From assembly GCA_018241455.1 (NCBI GenBank), contig JAFEDW010000005.1:1-22755 (forward strand): a stretch of 22,755 nucleotides of DNA, read 5' to 3'. Below the pieces are notes generated by a model. It was not told the DNA's origin and searched no databases. It worked only from the letters and a program-made list of their open reading frames with translations. Source of the DNA: Pseudomonadota bacterium (lineage in GTDB: Bacteria; Pseudomonadota; Gammaproteobacteria; Steroidobacterales; Steroidobacteraceae). The first letter of the stretch is position 1. Each line of letters opens with the position of its first letter. This document shows positions 6,140 to 13,853 of the stretch, in pieces. Made by a program: the position numbers and the translations under genes.

Positions 6140-7099
6140 TCAGCCGGCGGCCTTGCCTGCTGCCTCGATCGTCACATCGCCCGGCGCCCGGCGGCCACCG
6201 GCCGGTTGTTCGAACACCTTCTCGCGGTGATAGGCGAGGTATTCGCACTGTGCCGGATGAAACGCGCCGACATTGCGCGGCAGCGTCACGCCCCACGAGG
6301 GCAGCACGGCCGGGTTCAGGTGGCGCGCCACCAGCAATCCGCCGTCGTCCTCGAACGAGATCAGGCCGCGCTCGAACAGCTGGTCGAAATGCGGCGAGAG
6401 CAGCAGGCCGTTGGCACCGTCGAGCTTCTCCCGGTCGTTGCAGTCGCGCCAGGGCTTGATGTGCCGCGCGCGCAAATGGCGGCGGTCAGGCAATCCGGAC
6501 ACCCGGCACACCGCCTCGTAGCGCTCGACGTTGTCGCGGAACACGCCCAGGCCGCGGCGCGCCGCCAGCAGGCGTTTGCGCGTCAGCGCATCGAGCCCGG
6601 GACGCGCGCGCAGCGCGTGCTCGGCCACGTCGTCGGCGCGCTCGGCGCTGCGCAGCGTCGGCGCCATCAGCAACAATTCTTCCTGCTGGCCGCCGAGCAG
6701 CGTGCGCAACAGCTCCGCCAGGCGCTCGTCGATGCGCGCCAGCGCCACGCCCGGGTTCGCATCGCCGGAAGGGCGGAGCGGCGAATGCTTCGCGGGCAGC
6801 AGCGGCTTGAACACGGCGGCGTGTTCCCTGGGCCGGAGCGGCTGCAGCAGTTCCTCGAAATGCACCGGCAGGCGCCAGCCTGCGGCGCCGCGGCGCGTGC
6901 TGCGGCCGCGGCCCGTGGCGATCTTGCCGGCGGGAAAGGCCGTGCCCGCGACCAGGCCGAGCGTCGCGATGCGTCCGGCGGTGTAGACGTACACGACTTC
7001 GCCCGGCTGCGCCCGTTCCAGCACCGGATCGTCGGACCACAGGTAACCGGCGTCGAGCTCGTGACGCCGCGCCTGCGACAAGTTCACCCACCAGGCCAC
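6140..7099 (-). CDS. HNH endonuclease with N-terminal PUA/EVE-like domain
   Basis: 319 residues from a GTG at 7099, chosen because AGGAG lies five bases upstream and the N-terminus MAWWVNLSQARRHELDAGYL matches a recurrent 'WWVN...GYLWSP' domain that precedes HNH nucleases. That part (about 1-65) looks like a PUA/EVE-type fold ('GEVVYVYTAGRIATLGLV'), which in relatives may read modified bases. The C-terminal HNH_2-type nuclease spans about 195-250: 'CRVSGLPDRRHLRARHIKPW' then 'NDREKLDGANGLLLSPHFDQLF', giving H213, N230 and H237. No methyltransferase or other restriction partner is adjacent, so a stand-alone modification-dependent nuclease is one option. It faces the aldolase gene; GATAAT (7154-7149) may be its -10. 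Confidence 0.82.
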   Translation of the reverse strand: MAWWVNLSQARRHELDAGYLWSDDPVLERAQPGEVVYVYTAGRIATLGLVAGTAFPAGKIATGRGRSTRRGAAGWRLPVHFEELLQPLRPREHAAVFKPLLPAKHSPLRPSGDANPGVALARIDERLAELLRTLLGGQQEELLLMAPTLRSAERADDVAEHALRARPGLDALTRKRLLAARRGLGVFRDNVERYEAVCRVSGLPDRRHLRARHIKPWRDCNDREKLDGANGLLLSPHFDQLFERGLISFEDDGGLLVARHLNPAVLPSWGVTLPRNVGAFHPAQCEYLAYHREKVFEQPAGGRRAPGDVTIEAAGKAAG

Positions 7100-7183
7100 A
7101 CGCACTCCTGCTCCGGCCGGCCGCCACCGGCCCGCCCCAATGCAGTAGATTATCGTCCTGCCGCAGGCCTTCCCGGGGGATGC

Positions 7184-8233
7184 ATGTCTCAGTCCAGACG
7201 CTCTTTTGCCAGCGACAACGTCGCGCCGGCCGCGCCGGAGGTCATGGCCGCCCTGGGCCGCGTCAACCAGGGCAGTGTGCACTCCTACGGCGACGATCCG
7301 GAAACACAGCGGCTCACGGCCCTGGCGCGCGCGACCTTCGAGACCGAGCTGGCGATTTACCCCGTGGCCACCGGCACGGCCGCCAATGCTCTGGCGCTGG
7401 CGGTGCTGGCGCCGCCCTACGGCGGCATCTATTGCCACGCAGCGGCGCACGTCAACACCGACGAATGCGGCGCGCCGGAGTTCTACACCGGCGGCGCGAA
7501 GCTGCTGCCGCTCGCCTCGCCCGATTGCAAGCTCGACGCGCACCAGCTCGACGCACCGATCGCGCACGCCCGCGAGATGGGCGTGCATCACGTCGCGCCC
7601 GCCGCCATCAGCATCTCGCAGGCGACCGAATGGGGCACGGTCTACCAGCCGGAACAACTGCGTGCGCTCAGCGCCGCCGCACACCGGCACGGACTGCGCG
7701 TGCACATGGACGGCGCGCGTTTCGCGAACGCGGTCGCGCACCTGGGCTGCGCGCCGGCCGAGGCGAGCTGGAAATGCGGCGTGGATGTGCTGAGCTTCGG
7801 CGCCACCAAGAACGGCGCGCTCGCCGCGGAGGCGGTGATCTTCTTCGACCCCGAACTCGCGCGCGACTTTGAACTGCGCCGCAAGCGCGCCGGCCAGCTG
7901 TGGTCGAAGCTTCGCTACCTGAGCGCGCAGCTGTGCGCACTGCTCGAGCACGACCTGTGGCTGCGCCACGGACGCCACGCGAACGCGCTGGCCGCGCGGC
8001 TCGCGCAGGGCTTGCGCGAGCGCGGCCTCCGGCTGATGCATCCGGTCGAGGCCAACGAGGTGTTCGTGGCCATGCCGGTGAAGCTGGTCGCCGCGCTGCG
8101 CGCACAGGGATTCGAGTTCTATGAATGGCCGGCGCCGCGCGTCGACAACCAGCCGATCGTGCGCCTCGTGACCGCGTATGACATGGCGAGCGCCGACGTC
8201 GACGCGTTGCTCGCCGCCGTGCCGCGGGCCTGA
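7184..8233 (+). CDS. Low-specificity threonine aldolase / beta-eliminating lyase family PLP enzyme
   Basis: Fold-type I PLP enzyme that cleaves L-threonine or allo-threonine to glycine and acetaldehyde. 349 residues, normal length. The family N-terminus 'FASDNVAPAAPEVMAAL' is followed by 'HSYGDDPET', the 'VATGTAANALAL' phosphate-binding region, 'HMDGARFANAVAHLG' (Asp176, Arg179), and the PLP lysine Lys209 in 'SFGATKNGALAAEA'. GGGGGA lies just ahead of the ATG at 7184. It is monocistronic, between the divergent HNH gene and the convergent cupin operon. The glycine it would make is a substrate of the gcv operon in this window, but no shared control is visible. Confidence 0.92.
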   Translation: MSQSRRSFASDNVAPAAPEVMAALGRVNQGSVHSYGDDPETQRLTALARATFETELAIYPVATGTAANALALAVLAPPYGGIYCHAAAHVNTDECGAPEFYTGGAKLLPLASPDCKLDAHQLDAPIAHAREMGVHHVAPAAISISQATEWGTVYQPEQLRALSAAAHRHGLRVHMDGARFANAVAHLGCAPAEASWKCGVDVLSFGATKNGALAAEAVIFFDPELARDFELRRKRAGQLWSKLRYLSAQLCALLEHDLWLRHGRHANALAARLAQGLRERGLRLMHPVEANEVFVAMPVKLVAALRAQGFEFYEWPAPRVDNQPIVRLVTAYDMASADVDALLAAVPRA

Positions 8234-8249
8234 ACGGCGCCGACGCTGG

Positions 8250-8615
8250 CTACGTGCGGCTGACGCCGGCGGTCGGCGTGTCGTCGGCGTCCGAGTCCGT
8301 GCCCTTGAGGTTCAGCGTGGCCGTGGCGGTCGCGAGCAGCACCGTCATGCCGGCGACGAACAACAGCAGCGACACGCGCCGCACCCGCGCGCGGCGCGGC
8401 GGCGAAACCGTTTCGGTGGCGGCGAGCGCCACGATCAACGAGGCCAGCAACACCAGCACCGCGGCGACGAACAGCCACATGGCGGCATCGGTGATCGGCG
8501 CATCGATGTAGGCGAACCAGCCGAAGCCCGCGCCGATCGCGGCCAGGTTCCAGTTCACCAGTGCGCGCGCAGCGCGCCCGCCGTCAGGGCGTTCGGTCGG
8601 TTCGGGCTCGTTCAT
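8250..8615 (-). CDS. Small membrane protein of unknown function (last gene of cupin operon)
   Basis: 121 residues starting MNEPEPTERPDGGRAARALV, with a charged N-terminus. It has about three hydrophobic segments (roughly 20-38, 44-67 and 79-103) and an acidic C-terminal tail ('GTDSDADDTPTAGVSRT'). I do not recognise the family. Its ATG at 8615 overlaps the stop of the AI-2E-type permease gene by four bases (ATGA), so translation should be coupled. That suggests it works with the permease, perhaps as an accessory membrane subunit; this is inference from position only. Confidence 0.75.
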   Translation of the reverse strand: MNEPEPTERPDGGRAARALVNWNLAAIGAGFGWFAYIDAPITDAAMWLFVAAVLVLLASLIVALAATETVSPPRRARVRRVSLLLFVAGMTVLLATATATLNLKGTDSDADDTPTAGVSRT

Positions 8616-9664
8616 CGCTCGGCCACCCAGCGCTCCGTCAGCCGTTTGACCACGGCCAGCAGGATCGGCCCGATGAAGATGCCGGCGAGGCCGAAGGCCA
8701 GCAGGCCGCCGATCACGCCGCCAAGCACCAGCAGGAACGGCAGTTTCGCGCCGCGCTGGATCAGCCACGGGCGCAGGAATGCATCGCCGCCGGCGATCAG
8801 CACGGCCCACAGGCCGAGCACCACGGCCGTGGCGATGCGGCCCTGGAAGGCCAGCCACACGACTGCCGGCACCAGCACCGGCAGCGGACCGATCTGCATC
8901 ACGCACAGCATGAACACCACCGAGGTCAGCACGCCAGCCGCTTGAATGCCGGCGGCCCACAGGCCGAGCCCGCTGAGCACCGATTGCACCAACGCCGTCA
9001 GCACGACGCCAGCCGCGATGGCGCGCATAGCCTGGCCGGCCAGCACCGCGCCCTCTTCCGCGCGCGCGCCGCCGGTACGCCGCGCCATGCGGCGCAGCGC
9101 CTGCGCCAGCGCCTCGCCGTGCCGGTAGAACACCACCACCAGCACCAGCGTCAGCAGGAATTCCAGCGTGATGCCGCCGATCGTGCCGACATGCTGGCTG
9201 AGCCACAGCGCGCCCTTGCCGATGTAGGGTTGCGCCAGCGCGGTCCAATGCTCGGGACCTTCGGCAACGACCTTGTTCCATTCAGCGGCCAGCTGCTCGC
9301 CGAACGGCAGGCGCGCGACCCACGCCGGCGGCCCGGGCCACGGACCGGCGAGCAAACGGTCGGCAAGATCGCGCAGCTCCGGCAGCCGCGTGACCAGCGT
9401 GCCGAGCAGCATTGTTACCGGCCCCACGACGGCGACCAGCAGGCCGGCGCTCATTGCCGCCACCGCCAGGTTGCGCCGGCCGCCGCACCAGCGCTCGATG
9501 CGCAGCATGATCGGCCAGGTCGCAACGACAATGATCGCGGCCCACAGCATCGCAGGCAGGAACGGCCGCAGCACCGCCAGCGTGCCCCACAGCAGCGCTA
9601 CGACACAGGCCAGCAGGATGGCGTTGCCGATCAGCTGCGAGCGCGTCTCGCTCATCATGTTCAT
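8612..9664 (-). CDS. AI-2E family transporter (YdiK/PerM-like permease)
   Basis: 350-residue polytopic membrane protein of the AI-2E transporter family, with about seven to eight hydrophobic segments and the family's typical order. TM1-2 are near the N-terminus ('NAILLACVVALLWGTLAVL'), a soluble-looking loop covers about 95-160, and a C-terminal block contains 'GIQAAGVLTSVVFMLCVMQIG' and 'GLLAFGLAGIFIGPILLAVV'. The name does not prove autoinducer-2 transport; homologues include putative permeases and Na+/H+ exchangers. The ATG at 9664 overlaps the oxidoreductase stop (ATGA). Start codons at residues 3 and 4 are also possible. Third gene of the four-gene operon. Confidence 0.9.
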   Translation of the reverse strand: MNMMSETRSQLIGNAILLACVVALLWGTLAVLRPFLPAMLWAAIIVVATWPIMLRIERWCGGRRNLAVAAMSAGLLVAVVGPVTMLLGTLVTRLPELRDLADRLLAGPWPGPPAWVARLPFGEQLAAEWNKVVAEGPEHWTALAQPYIGKGALWLSQHVGTIGGITLEFLLTLVLVVVFYRHGEALAQALRRMARRTGGARAEEGAVLAGQAMRAIAAGVVLTALVQSVLSGLGLWAAGIQAAGVLTSVVFMLCVMQIGPLPVLVPAVVWLAFQGRIATAVVLGLWAVLIAGGDAFLRPWLIQRGAKLPFLLVLGGVIGGLLAFGLAGIFIGPILLAVVKRLTERWVAER

Positions 9665-10809
9665 GGCGCCTCGAACCTCCGCTGTTCCGCCGGTGATTCA
9701 AGCATGACCGCGCGCTGGTGGAAATAGATGCGGCCGGCGGCCCAGCGCATCGGCTCCGTGGCCAGCGCCAGGTTGAAGAACGTATCGGACTGGAAATGGT
9801 CGAAGGCAAACCGCAACAGCCGCTTGACGCGGAAGCGCGGGTAGGTGTCGATGAATTCGCGCCGTGGATCGCCGCTGCGCCCGGCGAGGAAATCCGCGAC
9901 GGCGTCGCCCGCCGCGAGCCCGTGCGCCAGCGCGGTGTGGATGCCACCGGCCGTCACCGGCGAGACCAGGCCGGCGGCATCGCCGACCAGCAGCGCACGC
10001 GCACGAGCGAGCGGCCGCACCAGTCCGCCGCAGGGAATCAATCCGGCGCGCACCGAAGCGACCGCGCGGCCGCGGAAATCGGCGATCGGCGCCAGCTTCG
10101 CCAGCAGCCCGGCCATCGCGGACTTCATCTCGGCCGCGCCCTGCGCACGCAGGCGACGCGCCAGCCCGACCTGCACGCCGTGCACGCCCTGCACCATCCA
10201 GCCGATGTAGCCGGGCATGAGCCGCCGGTCGATGAAGCAATGCAGGAAACCAGGCTCCCCCAACTGCGCGCCGGGATATTCATGCTCGATGCCGGCGAGG
10301 AACTGGCGGTTGGTCCCGAGGCCCAGCGCCTTCGCCACGCGCGAGGCCGGCCCGTCGGCACCGACGATGAAGTCGGTTCGTCCCAGCGGAGCTCCAAGGT
10401 CGTAGCCGCCTGCCAACGGCTGTGCGCCGCGAAACGCGGTATCGCAGCGCAGTTCGGCGCCGGCCTGCACCGCGCGATCGGCGAGCCAGCGCAAGACGCC
10501 GGGCGTGTCGGTGGCGAGGAAATAATACCCGGGCGCGCGCAGGTCGACGCTGCGCAGGTTCGGCGCGTACAACCGCACCGCATCCACGCGCCGCACCAGC
10601 GAGGCCGGCAATCCCTGCAGGATCGGCACCCCGTCCACGACGTCGCGCACCAGGATGCCGGTGGTGTGCAGCTTCGCGCCGGGATCGGTCTTCTTCTCCG
10701 CGATCGTGACGCGCACGCCCGCGCGCGCCAGCGCCAGCGCGCAGGCCAGGCCGGCGAAGCTCGCGCCGACGACCACGCAGTCGGATCGACCGGCCCGCGG
10801 ACTAGACAC
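9661..10809 (-). CDS. FAD-dependent oxidoreductase, geranylgeranyl-reductase-like
   Basis: 382 residues. An N-terminal Rossmann FAD motif 'CVVVGASFAGLACALALARA' has Ser17 where the second Gly of GxGxxG usually stands. A DG motif 'FIVGADGPASRVAK' follows, and the C-terminal 'ALLVGDAAGLVSPVTAGGIH' binds the FAD ribityl/pyrophosphate. The GD motif and 'SPVTAGGI' resemble the geranylgeranyl-reductase / digeranylgeranyl family more than UbiH. The substrate is unknown; a hydrophobic one is plausible. The start is a GTG at 10809, overlapping the cupin stop by eight bases, and the stop overlaps the permease start by four. It has no strong ribosome-binding site of its own, so coupling to the cupin gene is likely. 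Confidence 0.87.
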   Translation of the reverse strand: MSSPRAGRSDCVVVGASFAGLACALALARAGVRVTIAEKKTDPGAKLHTTGILVRDVVDGVPILQGLPASLVRRVDAVRLYAPNLRSVDLRAPGYYFLATDTPGVLRWLADRAVQAGAELRCDTAFRGAQPLAGGYDLGAPLGRTDFIVGADGPASRVAKALGLGTNRQFLAGIEHEYPGAQLGEPGFLHCFIDRRLMPGYIGWMVQGVHGVQVGLARRLRAQGAAEMKSAMAGLLAKLAPIADFRGRAVASVRAGLIPCGGLVRPLARARALLVGDAAGLVSPVTAGGIHTALAHGLAAGDAVADFLAGRSGDPRREFIDTYPRFRVKRLLRFAFDHFQSDTFFNLALATEPMRWAAGRIYFHQRAVMLESPAEQRRFEAP

Positions 10810-11290
10810 TGCGGCGCACGACGTTCGCGTACGGCGTGCCGTCGCGGCGCGTGAAGATCGCGGGCTTTCCGCCGGCGGGCGCGCGCAGGTCGATATCCGG
10901 ATAGGTCGTGACGTCCTGCTCCGGCAGGCGCGAACCGACTTCCAGCAACACCGCTACTGCCGCCGAGCGATTCTGGATCGAGTGGCCGTTGCGCTCGCCG
11001 GCCTTGAATCCCGCCGCATCGCCCGCGCGCAGCTCTTCCTCGCCCGCGTCGCTGACCAGCGTGACGACGCCTTCGAGCACGTAGACGAATTCGTCTTCGT
11101 GGCTGTGCCAGTGGCGCTGGCTGGACCAGCTGCCGGGCGCGAGGCGCAGCAGGTTGACCCCGAACTGCGTCAGGCCGGCGGCATCGCCGAGGCGCCGGCG
11201 CTCGCGCGTACGGCACGGCGCATCGAACGGCGGCGGATAGAGGCTCCCGAGGACGGGGGCAACGGCGGCGGCATCGATGCGCTGGCTCAT
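10802..11290 (-). CDS. Cupin-domain protein (first gene of cupin operon)
   Basis: 162 residues with one cupin fold. Cupin motif 1 is 'HWHSHEDEFVYVLEG' (H60, H62, E67, G74); motif 2 is 'GDAAGFKAGERNGHSIQN' with H103. These four residues would bind one metal ion. The N-terminal part ('YPPPFDAPCRTRERRRLGD') and the tail 'VTTYPDIDLRAP...FTRRDGTPY' are like those of uncharacterised cupins annotated as possible sugar or small-molecule binding proteins; the ligand is unknown. The ATG at 11290 has AGGA six bases upstream, and that AGGA sits inside a perfect 10-bp inverted repeat. It heads an operon in which each following gene overlaps the previous one. Confidence 0.9.
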   Translation of the reverse strand: MSQRIDAAAVAPVLGSLYPPPFDAPCRTRERRRLGDAAGLTQFGVNLLRLAPGSWSSQRHWHSHEDEFVYVLEGVVTLVSDAGEEELRAGDAAGFKAGERNGHSIQNRSAAVAVLLEVGSRLPEQDVTTYPDIDLRAPAGGKPAIFTRRDGTPYANVVRRSV

Positions 11291-11291
11291 G

Positions 11292-11323
11292 GTCGATCCT
11301 GGCTGGTGGCCGGCAGGATCGAC
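11292..11323 (-). promoter_or_regulatory. Perfect 10-bp inverted repeat covering the cupin ribosome-binding site
   Basis: On the minus strand GTCGATCCTG, a 12-nt loop, then CAGGATCGAC, one base before the ATG. In RNA this is an uninterrupted 10-bp stem that buries the AGGA Shine-Dalgarno. In DNA it could equally be an operator. A further partial copy, AGGATAC, lies next to it (11324-11330 on the plus strand). Confidence 0.6.
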
Positions 11324-11334
11324 AGGATACTACC

Positions 11335-11360
11335 GCCGGCGGCCGAACGGCCGCGCCGGC
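11335..11360 (-). terminator. GC-rich hairpin after the secreted hypothetical gene
   Basis: GCCGGC + GGCCG arms around an AA/TT loop, with a two-base bulge, starting directly after the stop codon of the minus-strand gene at 11362. The sequence after it (GGTAGTATCC) lacks a T-run, so if it terminates it is weak. It separates that gene from the cupin operon. Confidence 0.4.
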
Positions 11361-11361
11361 A

Positions 11362-11790
11362 TCAGGGCACCGAATCGCGCAACGGCGCGAGCGGCGGCGG
11401 CACGGCCAGCGTCCACGAGGCCATGGCGAGTTCGGTCGGTCCGAGGTGCCCTCGCCCCATGTCCCACGTGACCTTCGGCCCGAACAGCATGCGCGGCGCC
11501 ATGCCGCGCGCGAACTGCAGTTCGATCAGCGTACGGTGGCGGAGCGGCGCGGAGTAGCGCGCCGCCGGATCCTGCGACAGCGGCGTGGCGCGCTCGAAGC
11601 GCAGGCCGAACCGGTTGGCGCCGGCGCCGTGCAGGCCGATGGATCGGCTCACGTAAAGCATCAGCTGCGAACCGGGGCTGGCGGGTACGAAACCGGTGCT
11701 CTCGCCGGCCGAGACGCGCGCCGCCGGCACGCAGGCCGCGGCGCCGACCAGCACCGCTGCAAGGATCCGCCACGCGAACCGCCCGGACAT
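11362..11790 (-). CDS. Secreted hypothetical protein
   Basis: 142 residues from the ATG at 11790, chosen over an ATG seven codons upstream because AGGAG lies seven bases before it. The N-terminus MSGRFAWRILAAVLVGAAAC continues to a likely signal-peptidase I site near 'ARVSA|GES', so the mature protein is exported. The remaining ~110 residues ('LMLYVSRSIGLHGAGANRFG', 'RFERATPL', 'HRTLIELQFARG') have alternating hydrophobic stretches suggestive of beta-strands, ending in a proline-rich tail. I do not recognise a family. A possible promoter lies at 11866-11895. It is next to the DUF885 gene but separated by about 166 nt. Confidence 0.7.
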   Translation of the reverse strand: MSGRFAWRILAAVLVGAAACVPAARVSAGESTGFVPASPGSQLMLYVSRSIGLHGAGANRFGLRFERATPLSQDPAARYSAPLRHRTLIELQFARGMAPRMLFGPKVTWDMGRGHLGPTELAMASWTLAVPPPLAPLRDSVP

Positions 11791-11865
11791 GGGCCCACTC
11801 CTGCGCCACATCTCCAGGCTCTACTGTGCGGGCCGCGCAGCCTGCAAGTACAGCGCGCACAACGG

Positions 11866-11895
11866 CTCATATTGAGAGGCGCGTGCCAGAAGCAA
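11866..11895 (-). promoter_or_regulatory. Candidate promoter of the secreted hypothetical protein
   Basis: Minus-strand TTGCTT (11895-11890), an 18-nt spacer and TATGAG (11871-11866). The start would be near 11859, giving a leader of about 70 nt. Both hexamers are moderate matches to a sigma-70 promoter. Confidence 0.35.
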
Positions 11896-11956
11896 GCGCC
11901 GTCACGCCATTATGGAAACCGCGTGATCGCCCGCGGAATTATGCCCGCGCGAACGC

Positions 11957-13783
11957 TCAATAATTGGCCGCGGCGCGCACCTCGGCGGCGGGCTTGTCGA
12001 GATCGGCGAGCAGCTCGGGCCCGACGATCGACAGCGGCGTCGCGCCGTACGACAACAGCCGGTCGTGGAAGTCGCGCAGCGAACCCTTCGCGCCCTGCTT
12101 CAGGCTGTAGGCCGCATACAATTCCTCGATCTGCGCGCGCCCGGCGGTGTACGCGAAGTAATAGCCGGGGGCCGAGGCGATGTCGGCGACCTGCGCCGCC
12201 GCCGCCTCGCGCGTGAAGCCGGTCTGCGCCGTGTAGAAATCGACCGCCTGCTGGTAGCTCCAGTCGCCGCTGGCCAGTTTCGAATCGACGATGGCGCGCG
12301 CGCCGCGCACGCGTTCCCAACGCGCCGTGAACAGCCGACCGTCGAGCCGCTGGCCGTACATGCCCAGCCGCACCAGCATTTCCTCGCCGTAGAAGGCCCA
12401 GCCCTCGACGAACACCGAGCTGTCCTGGATCTTGCGGATGAAATTCGGATGGCGCTTGGCGATCGACTCCTGCAGGTAGTGGCCCGGCATCACCTCGTGC
12501 GCGCCGGTCGACATGATGCGGTCGTGGTCGAAGTCCTGGTTCATGTCGAGGCGCGCCGCGGCATCGGCCAGCGAGCTGACCGGCGCGATGTAGTAGGTGC
12601 TCGCGTTCGAAGCCGAGAACTTGCGCGGCGGATTCATGTTCGCGCCCGGCATGACCGGCAGCAGGAAACGCGGCGTCTCGGTGACGCCGACCGTGCCGAG
12701 CCAGTCGGGGATCGTCACGACTTCGTGCTCGATCATGAAGGTCGTCAACTCGGCGATGCGGTCGCGGTAGTAGTCGATCAGCGCCGAACCGCCGGGCGCC
12801 AGGCCGCCGCCGGTCTCCGGACCGAACTTCACGCCTTCGTGGTGGGCCCGCGAGGTCAGCCACGCTTCCTCGGCCCAGCCGTGCGCCAGTTCGTCGCGGC
12901 CCATGCGCTCGATGTCGTGGGAGTCGAACGGCAGCAGCTGCTCGTCGCGCAACAGGCGGTCGTAGGCCTCGCGCCCCATCGCAAAGTTCTCGGGCCAGGA
13001 GGCCACGTGCGCATCGATGTAGGCCTTGGTCGACGCGATCGCGGCCAGCGCCGCATCGCGCGCCTTCGTGAAGCGCGCGAAAGCGCGCGACTTGCCGCCC
13101 AGCTGTGCCCGCGCGGCGTCGGTCAGCGCACCGTTGAAGAACTCGGGCGCGCCGCCGAGTTCTTCGGCGCGGATCAGGCCGAGCAGGTGGCCGGGATTCG
13201 TGACTCCCTTGTTGAACTCGGCGATGTACGCGGGCGCCTTCTCGAGGCGGCTGCTGATGTCGGCCCAGGCCTTGGCCTGGTCGGCCGCGGTCGCGCCGTC
13301 CTGGCCGACGACCGGCATGTGCTCGAATTGCGTGAACACGGCCTTGAGCACGCCATTCGCGCCGGCGATCACTTCGCCCGCGCCGGCGCTGCCGCCACCG
13401 AAATCCTTGCGGTCGCTCTGGTAGACGAGCAAGGCGTTCAGGCCGCGCTGCAGCTCGGCGCCGACCAGCAGCGCATCGTCGCGATCGCTGAGCGCCGTTG
13501 CGTCGTTGAAGCCGGCGGTGATGCCGCGCAGCTGCTGCTGCCAGCCCTGCAGGCGCGCGAGGTGCGCCGCGCGTGCTGCCTCGCCCGGCACGTCGAGTTC
13601 GCCGTCGTGGCCGGGAATGCCCAGCGCAGTCGCGAGCATCGGATACGCGGCCGCCGTCGTGAAGGTCATGTCTCGGGCCAGCGCCACCAGCCGCTCGTGC
13701 ACCGAATCGGCGGCGCGGGCAATGGCGTTCGGCAAGGCCAGCACGAACACAGAACACAGAAACGGCAGCCAGGGCTTGCGCAT
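11957..13783 (-). CDS. DUF885 family protein, exported metallopeptidase-like
   Basis: 608 residues from the ATG at 13783, preferred to one seven codons upstream because TAGGAG lies five bases before it and it yields a clean signal peptide (MRKPWLPFLCSVFVLALPNA, cleavage near 'ARA|AD'). The C-terminal part holds the zinc-peptidase-like 'GAHEVMPGHYLQE' (H429, E430, H435) and 'FVEGWAFYGEEM' (E460), both typical of DUF885. A helical N-terminal region precedes it. Family members are thought to be periplasmic peptidases or carboxypeptidases; the substrate is not known. It lies 70 nt downstream of the DinB-like gene, with its own candidate promoter in between. Confidence 0.9.
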   Translation of the reverse strand: MRKPWLPFLCSVFVLALPNAIARAADSVHERLVALARDMTFTTAAAYPMLATALGIPGHDGELDVPGEAARAAHLARLQGWQQQLRGITAGFNDATALSDRDDALLVGAELQRGLNALLVYQSDRKDFGGGSAGAGEVIAGANGVLKAVFTQFEHMPVVGQDGATAADQAKAWADISSRLEKAPAYIAEFNKGVTNPGHLLGLIRAEELGGAPEFFNGALTDAARAQLGGKSRAFARFTKARDAALAAIASTKAYIDAHVASWPENFAMGREAYDRLLRDEQLLPFDSHDIERMGRDELAHGWAEEAWLTSRAHHEGVKFGPETGGGLAPGGSALIDYYRDRIAELTTFMIEHEVVTIPDWLGTVGVTETPRFLLPVMPGANMNPPRKFSASNASTYYIAPVSSLADAAARLDMNQDFDHDRIMSTGAHEVMPGHYLQESIAKRHPNFIRKIQDSSVFVEGWAFYGEEMLVRLGMYGQRLDGRLFTARWERVRGARAIVDSKLASGDWSYQQAVDFYTAQTGFTREAAAAQVADIASAPGYYFAYTAGRAQIEELYAAYSLKQGAKGSLRDFHDRLLSYGATPLSIVGPELLADLDKPAAEVRAAANY

Positions 13784-13796
13784 GCGGACTCCTAAC

Positions 13797-13821
13797 GGCG
13801 GCAACCTTGAAAAAGGCCGCC
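13797..13821 (-). other. Hairpin in the DUF885 leader region
   Basis: Minus-strand GGCGGC (13821-13816) pairs with GCCGCC (13802-13797), with an inner CTT/AAG step. It sits between the candidate promoter and the Shine-Dalgarno. It has no T-run after it in this direction and may be a leader structure or a weak end for the upstream DinB-like transcript. Confidence 0.35.
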
Positions 13822-13850
13822 AATATCCGCTGTTTCGGAGTGCGGATCAA
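13822..13850 (-). promoter_or_regulatory. Candidate DUF885 promoter with an inverted repeat across it
   Basis: Minus-strand TTGATC (13850-13845), a 17-nt spacer, then GATATT (13827-13822); the start would be near 13815. The inverted repeat ATCCGC...GCGGAT (13825-13830 and 13842-13847, 11-nt centre) overlaps both hexamers, the position expected of a repressor operator. Confidence 0.45.
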
Positions 13851-13853
13851 ATC

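Noticed and set aside
6134..7183. Upstream extension of the threonine aldolase frame by 350 codons
   Set aside because: It is antisense to the HNH nuclease gene; the ATG at 7184 matches the family start.
12065..13795. A 576-codon plus-strand open frame opposite the DUF885 gene
   Set aside because: The minus-strand frame has a signal peptide, a Shine-Dalgarno and zinc-peptidase motifs; the plus frame has none of these.
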